The notes beneath the pieces were generated by a model. The model saw only the letters and a list, made by a program, of their open reading frames with translations, had not been told where the DNA came from and made no database searches. Position numbers and translations under genes: made by a program. DNA of 64,000 nucleotides from Caldilineaceae bacterium (GTDB taxonomy: Bacteria; Chloroflexota; Anaerolineae; Caldilineales; Caldilineaceae): the NCBI GenBank assembly GCA_020634815.1, contig JACKBA010000018.1:62001-126000 (forward strand). Reading direction: 5' to 3'. Shown here piece by piece: positions 8,045-17,958 of this stretch (position 1 is the first letter of the stretch; every line of letters begins with the position of its first letter).

Positions 8045-9955
8045 ATGAATGTATCTCATATCCGACCATTGACGGGCCGGCCTGGTCTGCTGCAAGGCCT
8101 GCTGGTTCTGCTCATGCTGCTCTGGCCGGCCACTGCCCTGCATGCGGCCGCACCGGCGCAGGACGGCCCACAGCCTCTCCTGCTTGGCGAGTTTGGCCGC
8201 GCAAGCCTGGATGAGGGACAGAGCGTGTCGTACACCCTCGCCACCCCGGTGGACGGCACCTACACCGTCGTCTACACCGGCGACGGCGATCCCGCCGCTT
8301 TCGGCCTGGTGATTGCCGGCGCCGACGGCACCGAACTCTACAACGACGTCATGCAGGTCGAGACGCTCATCGATCTCACGGCTGGCGAGTACCTGCTGAC
8401 CTTCACCGCACAGGCCAAGGCCGACCTGGCCTTCCTGGTCGGGATCGAGGCCGGCACCATGTCGGAGGACTCCGGCGAGCCGGGCGAACTCTTTAACGGT
8501 GGCGTCTTCGTGACCAGCGATGTGGGTAACCCGCTCTACGCGACGCTCACGATCGAGCCGTCGGCCTATCCGCAGCAGGTGGCGCTGCTCGTTCAGGGCG
8601 GCGAGGGCGACGTTTACTCGGCAGAAGTGTACAGCGAGGACTTCGACTATTGGAGTACCAATACCGACGAGGCCGATATTGTCCAGTTCCCGACTTCGGG
8701 CGGCGTTTACGAAGTGACCATCACCCCGCTCGAAGGTGGGGCCGAGCTACAGGTGAGCGTCTTCCTCAGCGGCCCGGCGCCGGTATTGGAGATGGGCGTC
8801 GAAACCAGTGGCGAGCTGACTGAGGCCGGCGACAGCGACACCTACCAGTTTGAAGTGACGTCTGCCGGTGCCTCAGTAACGGTGCAGGCCGGCGCCGACG
8901 ATGGGGCTGATCTGACCGTGGCCGCCGGTACGCAGCCCGACGCGGAGACGTGGTACGAGTACAGCTTTGGCGACGAACCGGCCTCACTCCAGTTTGTCGC
9001 ACCGCAGGCCGGCACCTATTATCTCAAGATCACAACCGACACTGATAGCGGCGCGACGTACACGGTGCTTGCCGAGCAGGGCGAGACGGCGAGCACGCTG
9101 CCTGTCAACGAACCGGTGACCGGGTTTGTCGCTGAGGCCGGGCAGGTTGGCTACCTGCTGGAGATGACGGAGCCGGATCAGTTCGTCGTCGTCGTACTGG
9201 CCGGGCCGGAGGATCAGGATCTCGATCTGACCCTCGCCCGCTACGAAGATGGCGAACAGACGGCCAGCGACAGCTCTTACGCATCCGGCTCGCGTGAGGT
9301 TGTGGCGCTCTTCTCCGAGCAGCCCGGCGTCTTCATCGTGACGGTCGACGGCTCCTACGCGGCTGACTCCGATTTCACGATTCTCGCCACGACGGGCGCG
9401 CTGACCGAACTCATGGGCATGGAGGGGGCGGCGCCGGCTGCTGACGAACCTGCTGCCGACGAACCTGCTGCCGACGAACCGGCTGCCGACGAACCGGGCA
9501 CCGACACGGGACTCATCGAGCAGTGGGCGACGAGTGCCGAGGCCAGCAGCCAGTACGGCGACGAGGATTGGTCGGCGCAGCAGGCAACGGGCGAGCCGGA
9601 CACGCTCGACGGCGGCGATACGCCCACGGCATGGGCGGCCGCATTTGCCGACAGCGAGGCCGAGAGCCTGGTGCTGGCGTTCGACGTGCCGGTGATACCG
9701 GCCGGTATCGAGATTTACGAGAGCTACAACCCCGGCGCCATCGCCAAGATCGAGGTGCTCGATCCCAATACGGATGAGTGGGTGGTCGTGTGGGAAGGCA
9801 CGGCGGAGACGGCCGGCGAGGATATGGCAGTCTTCAGCCCGGCGCTGACGGCCATCGACTTTGCCACCAGCCAGGTGCGCCTGACGATCGATGAGCCGGC
9901 AATCGTGGGGTGGAACGAGATCGACGCGGTCAAGCTCATCGGGACGGTCGAGTAA
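8045..9955 (+). CDS. secreted protein with pre-peptidase-like beta domains and C-terminal discoidin-like domain
   Basis: The 636-residue protein has a signal peptide: a basic start, the hydrophobic core LLVLLMLLWPATALHA, and a probable cleavage after AAA. Several all-beta repeats resembling bacterial pre-peptidase C-terminal domains fill residues 45-455; phrases such as SDTYQFEV and AGTYYLKI recur with that fold. A low-complexity hinge of four AADEP units follows near residues 465-484. The last 150 residues begin with IEQWATSAEASSQYG and end with EIDAVKLIG, a carbohydrate-binding (discoidin-like) pattern. The start is set by AAGGAG 8 bases upstream. No catalytic motif was seen. A terminator follows. 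Surface adhesion is a reasonable guess. Confidence 0.8.
   Translation: MNVSHIRPLTGRPGLLQGLLVLLMLLWPATALHAAAPAQDGPQPLLLGEFGRASLDEGQSVSYTLATPVDGTYTVVYTGDGDPAAFGLVIAGADGTELYNDVMQVETLIDLTAGEYLLTFTAQAKADLAFLVGIEAGTMSEDSGEPGELFNGGVFVTSDVGNPLYATLTIEPSAYPQQVALLVQGGEGDVYSAEVYSEDFDYWSTNTDEADIVQFPTSGGVYEVTITPLEGGAELQVSVFLSGPAPVLEMGVETSGELTEAGDSDTYQFEVTSAGASVTVQAGADDGADLTVAAGTQPDAETWYEYSFGDEPASLQFVAPQAGTYYLKITTDTDSGATYTVLAEQGETASTLPVNEPVTGFVAEAGQVGYLLEMTEPDQFVVVVLAGPEDQDLDLTLARYEDGEQTASDSSYASGSREVVALFSEQPGVFIVTVDGSYAADSDFTILATTGALTELMGMEGAAPAADEPAADEPAADEPAADEPGTDTGLIEQWATSAEASSQYGDEDWSAQQATGEPDTLDGGDTPTAWAAAFADSEAESLVLAFDVPVIPAGIEIYESYNPGAIAKIEVLDPNTDEWVVVWEGTAETAGEDMAVFSPALTAIDFATSQVRLTIDEPAIVGWNEIDAVKLIGTVE
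9437..9496 (+). repeat. four 15-bp tandem repeats coding AADEP
   Basis: Four consecutive 15-bp units encode Ala-Ala-Asp-Glu-Pro. They form an acidic flexible linker between the beta-repeat region and the C-terminal domain of the secreted protein. The units are nearly identical at DNA level, so copy number could vary by slippage without breaking the frame. Confidence 0.85.
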
Positions 9956-10008
9956 TCCGCAGCACGGGACCTGCCGCAGCATCCGGTACGGTCCATAGCA
10001 CGAGATCA

Positions 10009-10041
10009 GCCGGGAGAGCGCAACGCTCTTCCCGGTTTTTT
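10009..10041 (+). terminator. rho-independent terminator
   Basis: A GC-rich hairpin (CCGGGAGAGCG pairing imperfectly with CGCTCTTCCCGG around a short loop) is followed by six T residues. It ends transcription of the secreted protein gene stopping at 9955. Confidence 0.85.
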
Positions 10042-10177
10042 GTGATTTGGCATTGACCGCTCGTGGCCTTACACTGCGCATGACGGCAGCGCAATCGATC
10101 TGGCGAGGCTTGCGATGCCCGTGCGAGACCATGACGGCGAACTCTGATTTCGTCGCTCAACCCATGAGGACAGGCAC

Positions 10178-10834
10178 GTGACACCAACCAGCCAACCGAT
10201 TCTGGCCACCATCGATGTGGACATCACCAGCGGCAAAGATGAAGTCGCTCGCGAGCAGATGCTCTACAACCTGCGCCACTATCAAGGGAATGGCGTCACG
10301 CCGCTCTGGACCAACTGGCTGCGCCAACGCGCCGATCTGCGTTTCACCTGCCTCATCAACGACGTCGGCGCCTTCAACACCTTCATGCTCGACGTGGTGC
10401 GCAGCGTCGACGGCGTGCGTGAGACGAGCACCGTGCTGAGCTTTGGCGGCCGCGCCGACATCGACACGCTGCTCGAGCTGGAGATGGAAGTCAGCACCAA
10501 CAACATGATCGCGGCCAACGTCATGATCGACGTGCAGCCGGGGCTCGACCGCAAGTGCTTCCAGCACCTGCTCGACCTGCTGCGCCACCCCGAGGTCAAG
10601 CGCGCCTGGCTGCTCAATTGCTACCACAGCCAGGATTCGGACCTCATGTTGCTGCTGCTGGGCAAGAAGATTTCGTCCATCACCGGCTACGTCATGAGCT
10701 GGGTGCGCACGGCGCCCGGCGTGGTGGACACCGAGGTGCTCACGGTGATGGATTGGCGCTGGCTGGCCGGCCCGGACGATCTCGTCGACCTGGCCGAACT
10801 TTTCTTCACGCGCATGGTGCTGGACGGCGAGTAG
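10178..10834 (+). CDS. protein with two Lrp/AsnC-like ligand-binding (RAM) domains and no DNA-binding domain
   Basis: This 218-residue soluble protein appears to consist of two alpha/beta ferredoxin-like modules, at about residues 5-95 and 115-205. They resemble the RAM effector-binding domain of Lrp/AsnC regulators, with phrases such as VRSVDGVRETSTVLSFGG and a second copy around HPEVKRAWLLNCYHSQDSD. The usual helix-turn-helix is absent, so it would act as a stand-alone small-molecule sensor or binding protein. The GTG start is supported by AGGA about 8 bases upstream. It ends two bases from the convergent Nudix gene. The assignment rests on pattern only and is moderate. Confidence 0.6.
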   Translation: MTPTSQPILATIDVDITSGKDEVAREQMLYNLRHYQGNGVTPLWTNWLRQRADLRFTCLINDVGAFNTFMLDVVRSVDGVRETSTVLSFGGRADIDTLLELEMEVSTNNMIAANVMIDVQPGLDRKCFQHLLDLLRHPEVKRAWLLNCYHSQDSDLMLLLLGKKISSITGYVMSWVRTAPGVVDTEVLTVMDWRWLAGPDDLVDLAELFFTRMVLDGE

Positions 10835-10836
10835 CG

Positions 10837-11304
10837 TTATCCCAGTTGCCGTGCCACGAAGCGGTGGCTGAGCGCCCGAAAGCGCCCCCAATCCGCCCAC
10901 ACGGCCGACTCCTGCCCGACCTTCTCCAATCGATGGGCGATTGCGCCCAGTTGGCTCGCCGGCCGCCACTCCCACCCGCCAATCGACTCCTCCGGATCCT
11001 GCGGCGCCAGCGTCGCCCCGTCAGGCATAGTTACCAGGAAATGATAGGTGGCAAAAGGGGCGTCTCCCAGCTCAGGATGGCGCAGCGTGTAGGCGAGCAC
11101 GCCCAGGAAACGCTGAACCTGCACCCGATCGCTCCCGTCACCCACGGTCAGCCCCGTCTCCTCGAAGATCTCGCGGGCCAGCGTCGCGGCCACGGCTTCG
11201 CCGGTGTGGATGCCGCCGGTAGGCAGGCGAAACGCGCCGGGCGGGTAGAAGGTCTTGATGTGCAGCAGCACGCCCTCGGCCGGGTCGCCGCGGATGCATG
11301 ACAT
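10837..11304 (-). CDS. Nudix hydrolase, catalytic portion (frame broken from its N-terminal part)
   Basis: Nudix enzymes hydrolyse nucleoside diphosphates linked to another group. The complete Nudix box is present near residues 28-50: G-x5-E-x7-REIFEETGL, with the metal-binding glutamates in place. The reading frame begins abruptly at MSCIRGDP. The natural N-terminal segment continues in another frame upstream (see 11290-11464), so the gene probably carries an indel near 11285-11305. Whether this is a real mutation or an assembly error cannot be decided here. The gene follows the DUF58 and MoxR genes on the same strand. Confidence 0.75.
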   Translation of the reverse strand: MSCIRGDPAEGVLLHIKTFYPPGAFRLPTGGIHTGEAVAATLAREIFEETGLTVGDGSDRVQVQRFLGVLAYTLRHPELGDAPFATYHFLVTMPDGATLAPQDPEESIGGWEWRPASQLGAIAHRLEKVGQESAVWADWGRFRALSHRFVARQLG

Positions 11305-11464
11305 AACAGATTTCCGCGCGGCGCCCGCCGGAGACGAGCATCTGATGGTCGCCGGTCAGGAAGGGGTGATCGACCTGGAGCACGGCTTCTTCCAACGGGA
11401 CGTCGCCCCAGCGTGCCCGCAACGCGGTCAATTCCTCGGGTTCCACGGAATGCAGCAAATTCAT
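11290..11464 (-). pseudogene. N-terminal fragment of the Nudix gene in a shifted frame
   Basis: About 57 codons starting MNLLHSVEPEELTALRARWG and reaching RRAEICYVMHP read sensibly. The frame then degenerates into Arg/Gly/Pro-rich noise while the Nudix domain resumes one frame away. Joined, the parts would give a single Nudix protein of about 210 residues, an ordinary length. The break needs one extra base or two missing bases near 11285-11305. Confidence 0.65.
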
Positions 11465-11507
11465 CAGGTCACCTGTCTTTGTGTGGTGGTTGCTGGCGAT
11501 GAAACGG

Positions 11508-12698
<1,191 letters not shown>

Positions 12699-12702
<4 letters not shown>

Positions 12703-13697
12703 GGGGCCGCAGGGCAGTTACGGTCGGCAGGCAACGTGGTCTCTCCTACTGCTCCACCGTGCCGAGATCCAGCGGTGTTGCTTCCAGAAGGGCAGCGATG
12801 ATGTTCTCCGCCGTTCGGCCGCGCAGCGCGCTTTCCGGCCTGACGATGCAGCGGTGCGGCAGGGCGAGCGGCACGATCGCCTGCACATCGTCCGGGAGGA
12901 CGTAGCTGCGACCGTTGACGGCGGCGCGCGCCTGTGCGCGCGCGGTAGAGCGCCAGCGAGCCGCGCGGGCTGGCGCCCAGCACCAGGTCCGGGTGCGTAC
13001 GCGCCGCCTGGATCAGCGCCACGATATATTTGCGCACGGAGTCGTCCACGCGCACATTCCAGATCGCCTCCGCCAGTTGCGGAATCGCGCTGCCGTCGGC
13101 GATAGCGCTCAGCGCTTCGATAGGATGGCGTCTGCCGAGTGCCAGGAGCATGGCTTCTTCTTCGGCCGGCGCCAGGTAGCCGATGTTCACCTTGAAGAGA
13201 AAGCGGTCGAGTTGCGCTTCGGGCAGCGGGAAGGTGCCCTCGAATTCGATGGGGTTCTGCGTGGCCAGCACCAGAAAGGGGCGTAGCAACGGCCGCGTCG
13301 TACCGTCGATGGTGACCTGGCGCTCGCCCATGCACTCCAGCAGCGCCGACTGGGCGCGCGGCGTGGCGCGATTGATCTCGTCGGCAAGCAGGATGTTGGT
13401 GAATGCGGGACCGGGCACGAACTGGAATTCGCGCGTCTCCTGGTTGAAGATGCTGACGCCCGTGATGTCGCTGGGCAGCAGGTCCGGCGTGCACTGGATG
13501 CGCCGGAAATCGGCGTCCAGGCTGACGGCCAGCGAGCGAGCCAGCATGGTCTTGCCGACGCCCGGCACATCCTCCAGCAGGACGTGTCCCTCGCAGAGCA
13601 GGGCGATGATCAGCGCGTCGATGGTCTGATCCTTGCCCACGATGACGGTTCGAATGTTGGCACGCAAGCGGTCGGCGAATTCCTTGATCTGTTCCAT
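12699..13697 (-). CDS. MoxR family AAA+ ATPase with shifted C-terminus
   Basis: MoxR ATPases are AAA+ chaperones that commonly work with DUF58/VWA partners, as here. Visible motifs are the Walker A GVGKTMLAR near residue 51, Walker B ILLADEINRATPR near 110, and sensor 1 VLATQNPIEFEGTFPLPEAQLDRF near 152. After SLALYRAR (near 12940) the frame becomes Arg/Pro-rich. A neighbouring frame instead encodes the expected C-terminal lid, VNGRSYVLPDDVQ and onward, stopping at 12746. An indel in a CGCGCGCG run therefore seems to have shifted the end. The start ATG at 13697 (MEQIKEFADRL) is preferred over 13715. The DUF58 gene starts 43 bases after the restored stop. Confidence 0.85.
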
Positions 13698-13783
13698 AGC
13701 TGAAGTATGCCGCAAAAGCCAGTTTTTGTCAGCCGATGGCCGGCGCCGGAGACATTCGAATCACCCGAGTCACCCCGAATCCT

Positions 13784-13813
13784 TTGACGACTTTCGATGG
13801 CCTATGCTATGGT
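13784..13813 (+). promoter_or_regulatory. probable sigma70-type promoter of tRNA-Arg
   Basis: TTGACG (13784-13789) and TATGGT (13808-13813) are separated by 18 bases and lie 13 bases before the mature 5' end of the tRNA. The position and near-consensus hexamers support the call. Confidence 0.5.
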
Positions 13814-13826
13814 ACGCAGCACAAAT

Positions 13827-13901
13827 GCCTGCGTAGCTCAGATGGACAGAGCGAGGATCTCCTAAGTCCCTAGGTCGCTGGTTCAAGTCCAGCCGCGGGC
13901 G
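13827..13901 (+). tRNA. tRNA-Arg (anticodon CCT)
   Basis: A full cloverleaf is visible. The 7-bp acceptor stem pairs GCCTGCG with CGCGGGC (one G-U pair), the D-stem pairs GCTC with GAGC, and the anticodon loop CTCCTAA gives anticodon CCT at 13861-13863. A T-arm GCTGG-TTCAAGT-CCAGC follows. The discriminator is G, and CCA is not encoded. It reads AGG arginine codons, which are rare in a high-GC genome. Confidence 0.93.
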
Positions 13902-14017
13902 CTCCCAATTTACACAAGCCGCGATCGAGTGCGGGAGACGGGGCGAACTGCCGGCTTCCGTTCCTGCACGCGTGGCTCGACCTGGCTGTGTGCCGCCAAC
14001 ACCGAAGGAGGATTTCC

Positions 14018-14305
14018 ATGGCAACCGGTTTGATCGTTCATCTCGAGATCGCCGACGGGCGGCGCGACGAGTTCGCTGCGCTGGCCCGCGCACACGGCGA
14101 GCGTTCCGTACGGCTGGAGGAGGGCAACTGCCTCAGCTTCGAGGTCTTCGTGCCTGCCGAAAACGCGCAGGAGGTGATTCTTGTCGAGAAGTACGTGGAC
14201 GATGCTGCGCTCCAGGCGCATTGGGATTCTGCACACATGGCGGCTTATATGGCGCAGACCGGCAGCATGATTGTGGGCCGCACGCGCTATCTCTGTTCTG
14301 TCTAA
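14018..14305 (+). CDS. antibiotic biosynthesis monooxygenase (ABM) fold protein
   Basis: This 95-residue protein matches the small dimeric ABM ferredoxin-like fold. It has an initial strand LIVHLEIADGRRDEF, a central EEGNCLSFEVF strand and a late segment VEKYVDDAALQAHWDSAHM, which is the family hallmark with a conserved W and H. Family members include YgiN-like quinol monooxygenases and heme-degrading enzymes, but function cannot be set without substrate residues. AGGAGG 7 bases before the ATG fixes the start. It lies between the tRNA gene and the GluR0-like channel, probably as its own unit. Confidence 0.85.
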   Translation: MATGLIVHLEIADGRRDEFAALARAHGERSVRLEEGNCLSFEVFVPAENAQEVILVEKYVDDAALQAHWDSAHMAAYMAQTGSMIVGRTRYLCSV

Positions 14306-14366
14306 CGATTCGCTTCGGCGCCGGTCCCTCTTCCCCGAAAACGAGCCGTGCTAACCGGAGATTCTC

Positions 14367-15488
14367 ATGCAACTCACGTACAAAATGCTCTGGTTCGCTG
14401 CGACGTTGCTGGTCGCGGCGGGTGTAAGTCTGTTTGCCGGCCCGCTTGCGGCCACTGGCGCCGTTGCGCATCAGCCAGCGGCTTTGCGCGTCGTCATCAA
14501 GCCGTTGACGCCTTTCGTCATGCCGTCCGGCGCCGCGTACGAAGGGTTCAGCATCGATCTTTGGCAGGAGATTGCCGCGCGCCTTGGCCGGGACTATGAG
14601 TACATCTACGTCGATACGATTGCCGAGCAACTCGCCACCGTTGCGGCCGGCGACGCCGACATTGCGATTACCGGCATCAGCATCACCAAGGCGCGCGAAG
14701 AAATCGTCGACTTCTCTCTGCCCTATTATCGAGCCGGCTTGCAGATGCTCACGCGTGCCGGCGACGGCTCGCACTGGTCAGCGCCGCTGGCTATGTTGCA
14801 GTCCATGGTGTTATCGCCCGAGTTCACTTCCATAGTCGGCGGGCTGGCGCTTGTCATCATCTTCGTGGGACACCTTTTCTGGCTCATTGAACGGTGGCGC
14901 AACCCGGATTTTCCGCGCAGCTATCTGCCCGGCGTCTGGGAAGGCGTCTGGTATACCATCGTGACGCTGGTGACGGTGGGCTACGGCGACCGCACTGCCA
15001 AGAGTGTGCCCGGACGGCTGCTGGCGATCCTGTGGATGTTCATCAGCCTCTTTTTGGTCGCCAATTTAACGGCCAACATCACATCGCAACTGACACTCAG
15101 CCAATTCTACGGCAGCATCCGGAGCGAGGCCGACCTGCCCGGCAAACGCATCGCCACCGTCGCCAACAGCACCGCAGCCCAATATCTGGCCGACCGCCGC
15201 ATTGCGTTTGCGAACGTGGAGGCAATCGAAGGTGCCTACGACCTGCTGGAGCGCAACGTCGTGGATGTGGTCGTCTATGACGCGCCTGTCCTGCTCTATT
15301 ACGCGCACGGCGACGGTCTTGGCAGGGTGCAAGTGACGGGCGATCTCTTCGAATTGCAGCAGTATGGCATTGCCTTTCCGGCGCACAGCACCAATCGCGA
15401 GCCGGTCAATCGTGCCCTGCTCGAGATCATAGAGGACGGCACCTACGATCGCATCTACGGTCGCTGGTTTGACGCGGCGCAGGAGTGA
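14367..15488 (+). CDS. GluR0-type prokaryotic ionotropic glutamate receptor (ligand-gated potassium channel)
   Basis: This 373-residue membrane protein has the classic split layout. A signal-like helix is followed by lobe S1 of a periplasmic amino-acid-binding domain (about 40-130), with FSIDLWQEIAARLG and the ITGISITKAREEIVDFSLPYY signature. The channel core is helix M1 near 155, a pore loop with the selectivity filter TVGYGD near 207, and helix M2 near 220-240. Lobe S2 (about 255-370) has LPGKRIATVANSTAAQYL and ends YDRIYGRWF. The potassium-type filter matches Synechocystis GluR0 and differs from animal receptors. Binding of an amino acid should gate potassium flow. The ligand is not predictable. 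The CAX gene follows 157 bp downstream. Confidence 0.9.
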   Translation: MQLTYKMLWFAATLLVAAGVSLFAGPLAATGAVAHQPAALRVVIKPLTPFVMPSGAAYEGFSIDLWQEIAARLGRDYEYIYVDTIAEQLATVAAGDADIAITGISITKAREEIVDFSLPYYRAGLQMLTRAGDGSHWSAPLAMLQSMVLSPEFTSIVGGLALVIIFVGHLFWLIERWRNPDFPRSYLPGVWEGVWYTIVTLVTVGYGDRTAKSVPGRLLAILWMFISLFLVANLTANITSQLTLSQFYGSIRSEADLPGKRIATVANSTAAQYLADRRIAFANVEAIEGAYDLLERNVVDVVVYDAPVLLYYAHGDGLGRVQVTGDLFELQQYGIAFPAHSTNREPVNRALLEIIEDGTYDRIYGRWFDAAQE

Positions 15489-15645
15489 CGGTCGAGGCGA
15501 ACCCCGCCGTCTGCACGATCTGCTGGAGTACGGTGGGTGGGAAGCCGGCGCGCCGGCTGGATCCGAACGATTCGCCAACGCCGCCGGTTCCGGCTACAAT
15601 GCCTGGACAGCGCGTAACCTTTGCATCAACCAAGAGGAACAACCA

Positions 15646-16707
15646 ATGAAGGGCATTCGACTGCTGCTACTCTTCTTTCCGGTGGCCGTAGCCGCCGAAC
15701 TGTTGCACTGGGGCGACCTCATCATCTTCGCCTCCGCGGCACTAGCGATCATCCCGATCGCCGGCGTCCTGGGCGAGGCAACCGAGGCGCTCGCCGAAAA
15801 GACCGGCCCGCAGATCGGCGGCCTGCTCAATGCCAGCCTGGGCAATGCGGCCGAGTTGATCATAACCGTCGTCGCCATCAGCGCCGGCAAGATCGCGCTG
15901 GTCAAGGCATCGATCATCGGTTCGATTCTGGGCAACCTGCTCTTCGTCCTGGGGCTGAGCCTGCTGCTGGGCGGGCTGAAACACGGCACGCAGAAGTTCG
16001 ACCGCAGCCGCGTCTCTATCGACGCCACCATGGTGATCCTGGCGGCCATCGCCATCAGCATCCCGTCGCTCTTCAACGAGTTGATCGAGCCGAACTTCCA
16101 GCGTGTCGAGACGCTCAGCCTGACGACGGCCGTGGTCGTGCTGGGCATCTACGTGCTGTCGATCATCTACGCACTGCGCCAGCCGCAAAACAACAACGCG
16201 CACGGCACATCGATCGAGCCGAGCCATGCCGGCCCGCACTGGGGCACCGGCCGCGCGCTGCTCATCATGGGCGTGGCCGTCGCCGGCCTGGCCGTCATGT
16301 CCGAGTTCCTCGTCGGTTCGCTGGAGGCGGTGACGGAGACTTTCGGGCTCAGTGAGTTTTTCGTGGGTATCATCCTCGTGCCGATCATCGGCAACGTGGC
16401 CGAGCATCTCGTCGCCGTGCAGGTGGCATTGAAGAACCAGATGGATCTGAGCCTCTCCATTGCGCTCGGCTCCAGCCTCCAGATTGCGCTCTTCGTCGCG
16501 CCGCTGCTGGTCTTCATTTCGCTCTTTATGGGCAACCCCATGACGCTCGAGTTCAACCATCCGGAGATTCTCGCCATGGTGGCGGCGTCGATTATCGCTG
16601 CGCTGGTCGCCATCGACGGGCGTTCCAACTGGCTGGAAGGCGCGATGCTGATCGCCGTCTACCTGATTCTCGGTATCGGCTTCTTCTTCCTGCCGGCGAT
16701 GATCTGA
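15646..16707 (+). CDS. calcium/proton exchanger, CAX family
   Basis: This 353-residue integral membrane protein has about eleven hydrophobic segments in two inverted halves. Each half carries the acidic alpha-repeat motif typical of cation/proton exchangers: GLLNASLGNAAELIITVVAI near residue 63 and PIIGNVAEHLVAVQVALK near 248. It should export Ca2+ (or Mn2+) from the cytoplasm in exchange for protons. The ATG is preceded by GAGGAAC. The neighbouring ligand-gated channel hints at a shared ion-homeostasis role, but a 157-bp gap leaves co-transcription open. Confidence 0.93.
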   Translation: MKGIRLLLLFFPVAVAAELLHWGDLIIFASAALAIIPIAGVLGEATEALAEKTGPQIGGLLNASLGNAAELIITVVAISAGKIALVKASIIGSILGNLLFVLGLSLLLGGLKHGTQKFDRSRVSIDATMVILAAIAISIPSLFNELIEPNFQRVETLSLTTAVVVLGIYVLSIIYALRQPQNNNAHGTSIEPSHAGPHWGTGRALLIMGVAVAGLAVMSEFLVGSLEAVTETFGLSEFFVGIILVPIIGNVAEHLVAVQVALKNQMDLSLSIALGSSLQIALFVAPLLVFISLFMGNPMTLEFNHPEILAMVAASIIAALVAIDGRSNWLEGAMLIAVYLILGIGFFFLPAMI

Positions 16708-16750
16708 GTTGCCTGTGTAGGCAATGGGGCGCCCGTCTGAGCGCAGAGCG

Positions 16751-17956
16751 TCATGACTCCGGCGGGCGTTCCAGGGGTGGCGCGGTCGCGCTGAAATCGA
16801 CGGCCACGCGCCCGGCATAGCTGCTCACCAGTTCCTGCACGCGCGCATAGTCCCACGATGCGACGATGAAGCCGACATGGTGCTTCTTGTGCAGGCGCCA
16901 GACCAACTCGGGGTCGTTGTAGGCGGAGGTATCGGGCCATTCCTGGCGCGCCAGCGAAACGACCAGCCCGGCATAGTCGCTGCGCAACTCGGGCAACACG
17001 TAGGGTTCGCCGCGCACGTCGGCCACGACAGTGCGCGCCCACTCCGCCCACGGGTTGACATTGGTCGCGTACTCCACCAGCCGGTCGATGCCGGCGCCGC
17101 CCACGCGCGCTGCAATCTCCAGGAAGTAGTACTGCCCGTCCTCCTCGCTGCGGATGAACTCGGCGTGGGTGACGCCGCGCTCCAGCCCCATGGCCGCGAT
17201 CACCTGGCGGTTGATGGCGTGCAGCGCCGCTTCCACGTCGGTGCCGCGCAGCACGGTGCTGGAGGCGAAGACGCCGCCGCCGTGGTAGACCGCCATGGGC
17301 GGCAGGCCGTAGCGCTGCGCCGAGGCAAAGCGCACCTCGCCATCCCAAATCACTGAATCGACGTGAAAGACGTCGCCGGGGAGAAATTTCTCCAGCAGGA
17401 AGTAGCTCTGCCGGTCGCCCAGTTCGTTGAGCGCGTGCCATAGTTCGTCCGGCTGTTCGATCTTGCGGATGCCCATGGCGCTGGCCTCGGAGCGCGGCTT
17501 GAGCACCCACGGGCCGGGCACGCGGCCAAAGTAGTCGTTGATCGCCGCGTAATTGAAGACGGGCGTAAAGGCGGGCACGGGCACGCCCATCTGGCGGGCG
17601 CGGGTGCGCATGGCCAGCTTGTCGCGGAAGAAGCGCGCCTGCGATGCGCCGATGCCCGGCAGGCGGAAGTGCTCGCGCAGGTCGGCGGCCGTCTCCACGT
17701 CGTAGTCGTCGAGCGCCACGATGCGGTCGACTGCCCGCTCGCGCAGAAGGTAGGCGATGGAATGGGTGATGTCAGGCTGGCGCGCCAGGTTGGGGAAAGG
17801 CAGCATGTAGAACTCGTCGATGGCGTGGCGCGGCCACTCTTCGTGCTCCTGCTTCTGCGTCGTCACGAGGATGGTATGGCATCCCTGGCGCTTTGCCTCT
17901 TCGACAAAGATCCCGCCCTTGAAGTAGCTGGCAAGACAGAGAATGATCGGTGTCAT
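16751..17956 (-). CDS. ATP-grasp ligase, second copy of a tandem pair
   Basis: This 401-residue protein has the ATP-grasp carboxylate-amine/thiol ligase architecture. It has an N-terminal Rossmann-like preATP-grasp segment ([19 protein letters not shown]), a nucleotide-binding core with [16 protein letters not shown] near residue 150, and [16 protein letters not shown] near 188. The metal-binding end [10 protein letters not shown] is near 286. It is closely similar along its whole length to the gene two bases upstream and has the same length. Such enzymes activate a carboxylate as acyl-phosphate and join it to an amine. No precursor peptide, carrier protein or product gene is adjacent, so the substrate is unknown. 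Confidence 0.8.
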   Translation of the reverse strand: MTPIILCLASYFKGGIFVEEAKRQGCHTILVTTQKQEHEEWPRHAIDEFYMLPFPNLARQPDITHSIAYLLRERAVDRIVALDDYDVETAADLREHFRLPGIGASQARFFRDKLAMRTRARQMGVPVPAFTPVFNYAAINDYFGRVPGPWVLKPRSEASAMGIRKIEQPDELWHALNELGDRQSYFLLEKFLPGDVFHVDSVIWDGEVRFASAQRYGLPPMAVYHGGGVFASSTVLRGTDVEAALHAINRQVIAAMGLERGVTHAEFIRSEEDGQYYFLEIAARVGGAGIDRLVEYATNVNPWAEWARTVVADVRGEPYVLPELRSDYAGLVVSLARQEWPDTSAYNDPELVWRLHKKHHVGFIVASWDYARVQELVSSYAGRVAVDFSATAPPLERPPES

Positions 17957-17958
17957 GG

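Noticed and set aside
13827..13901. tRNA-Arg as an integration site for a mobile element
   Set aside because: No partial tRNA repeat, integrase or foreign genes follow; the downstream genes are ordinary.
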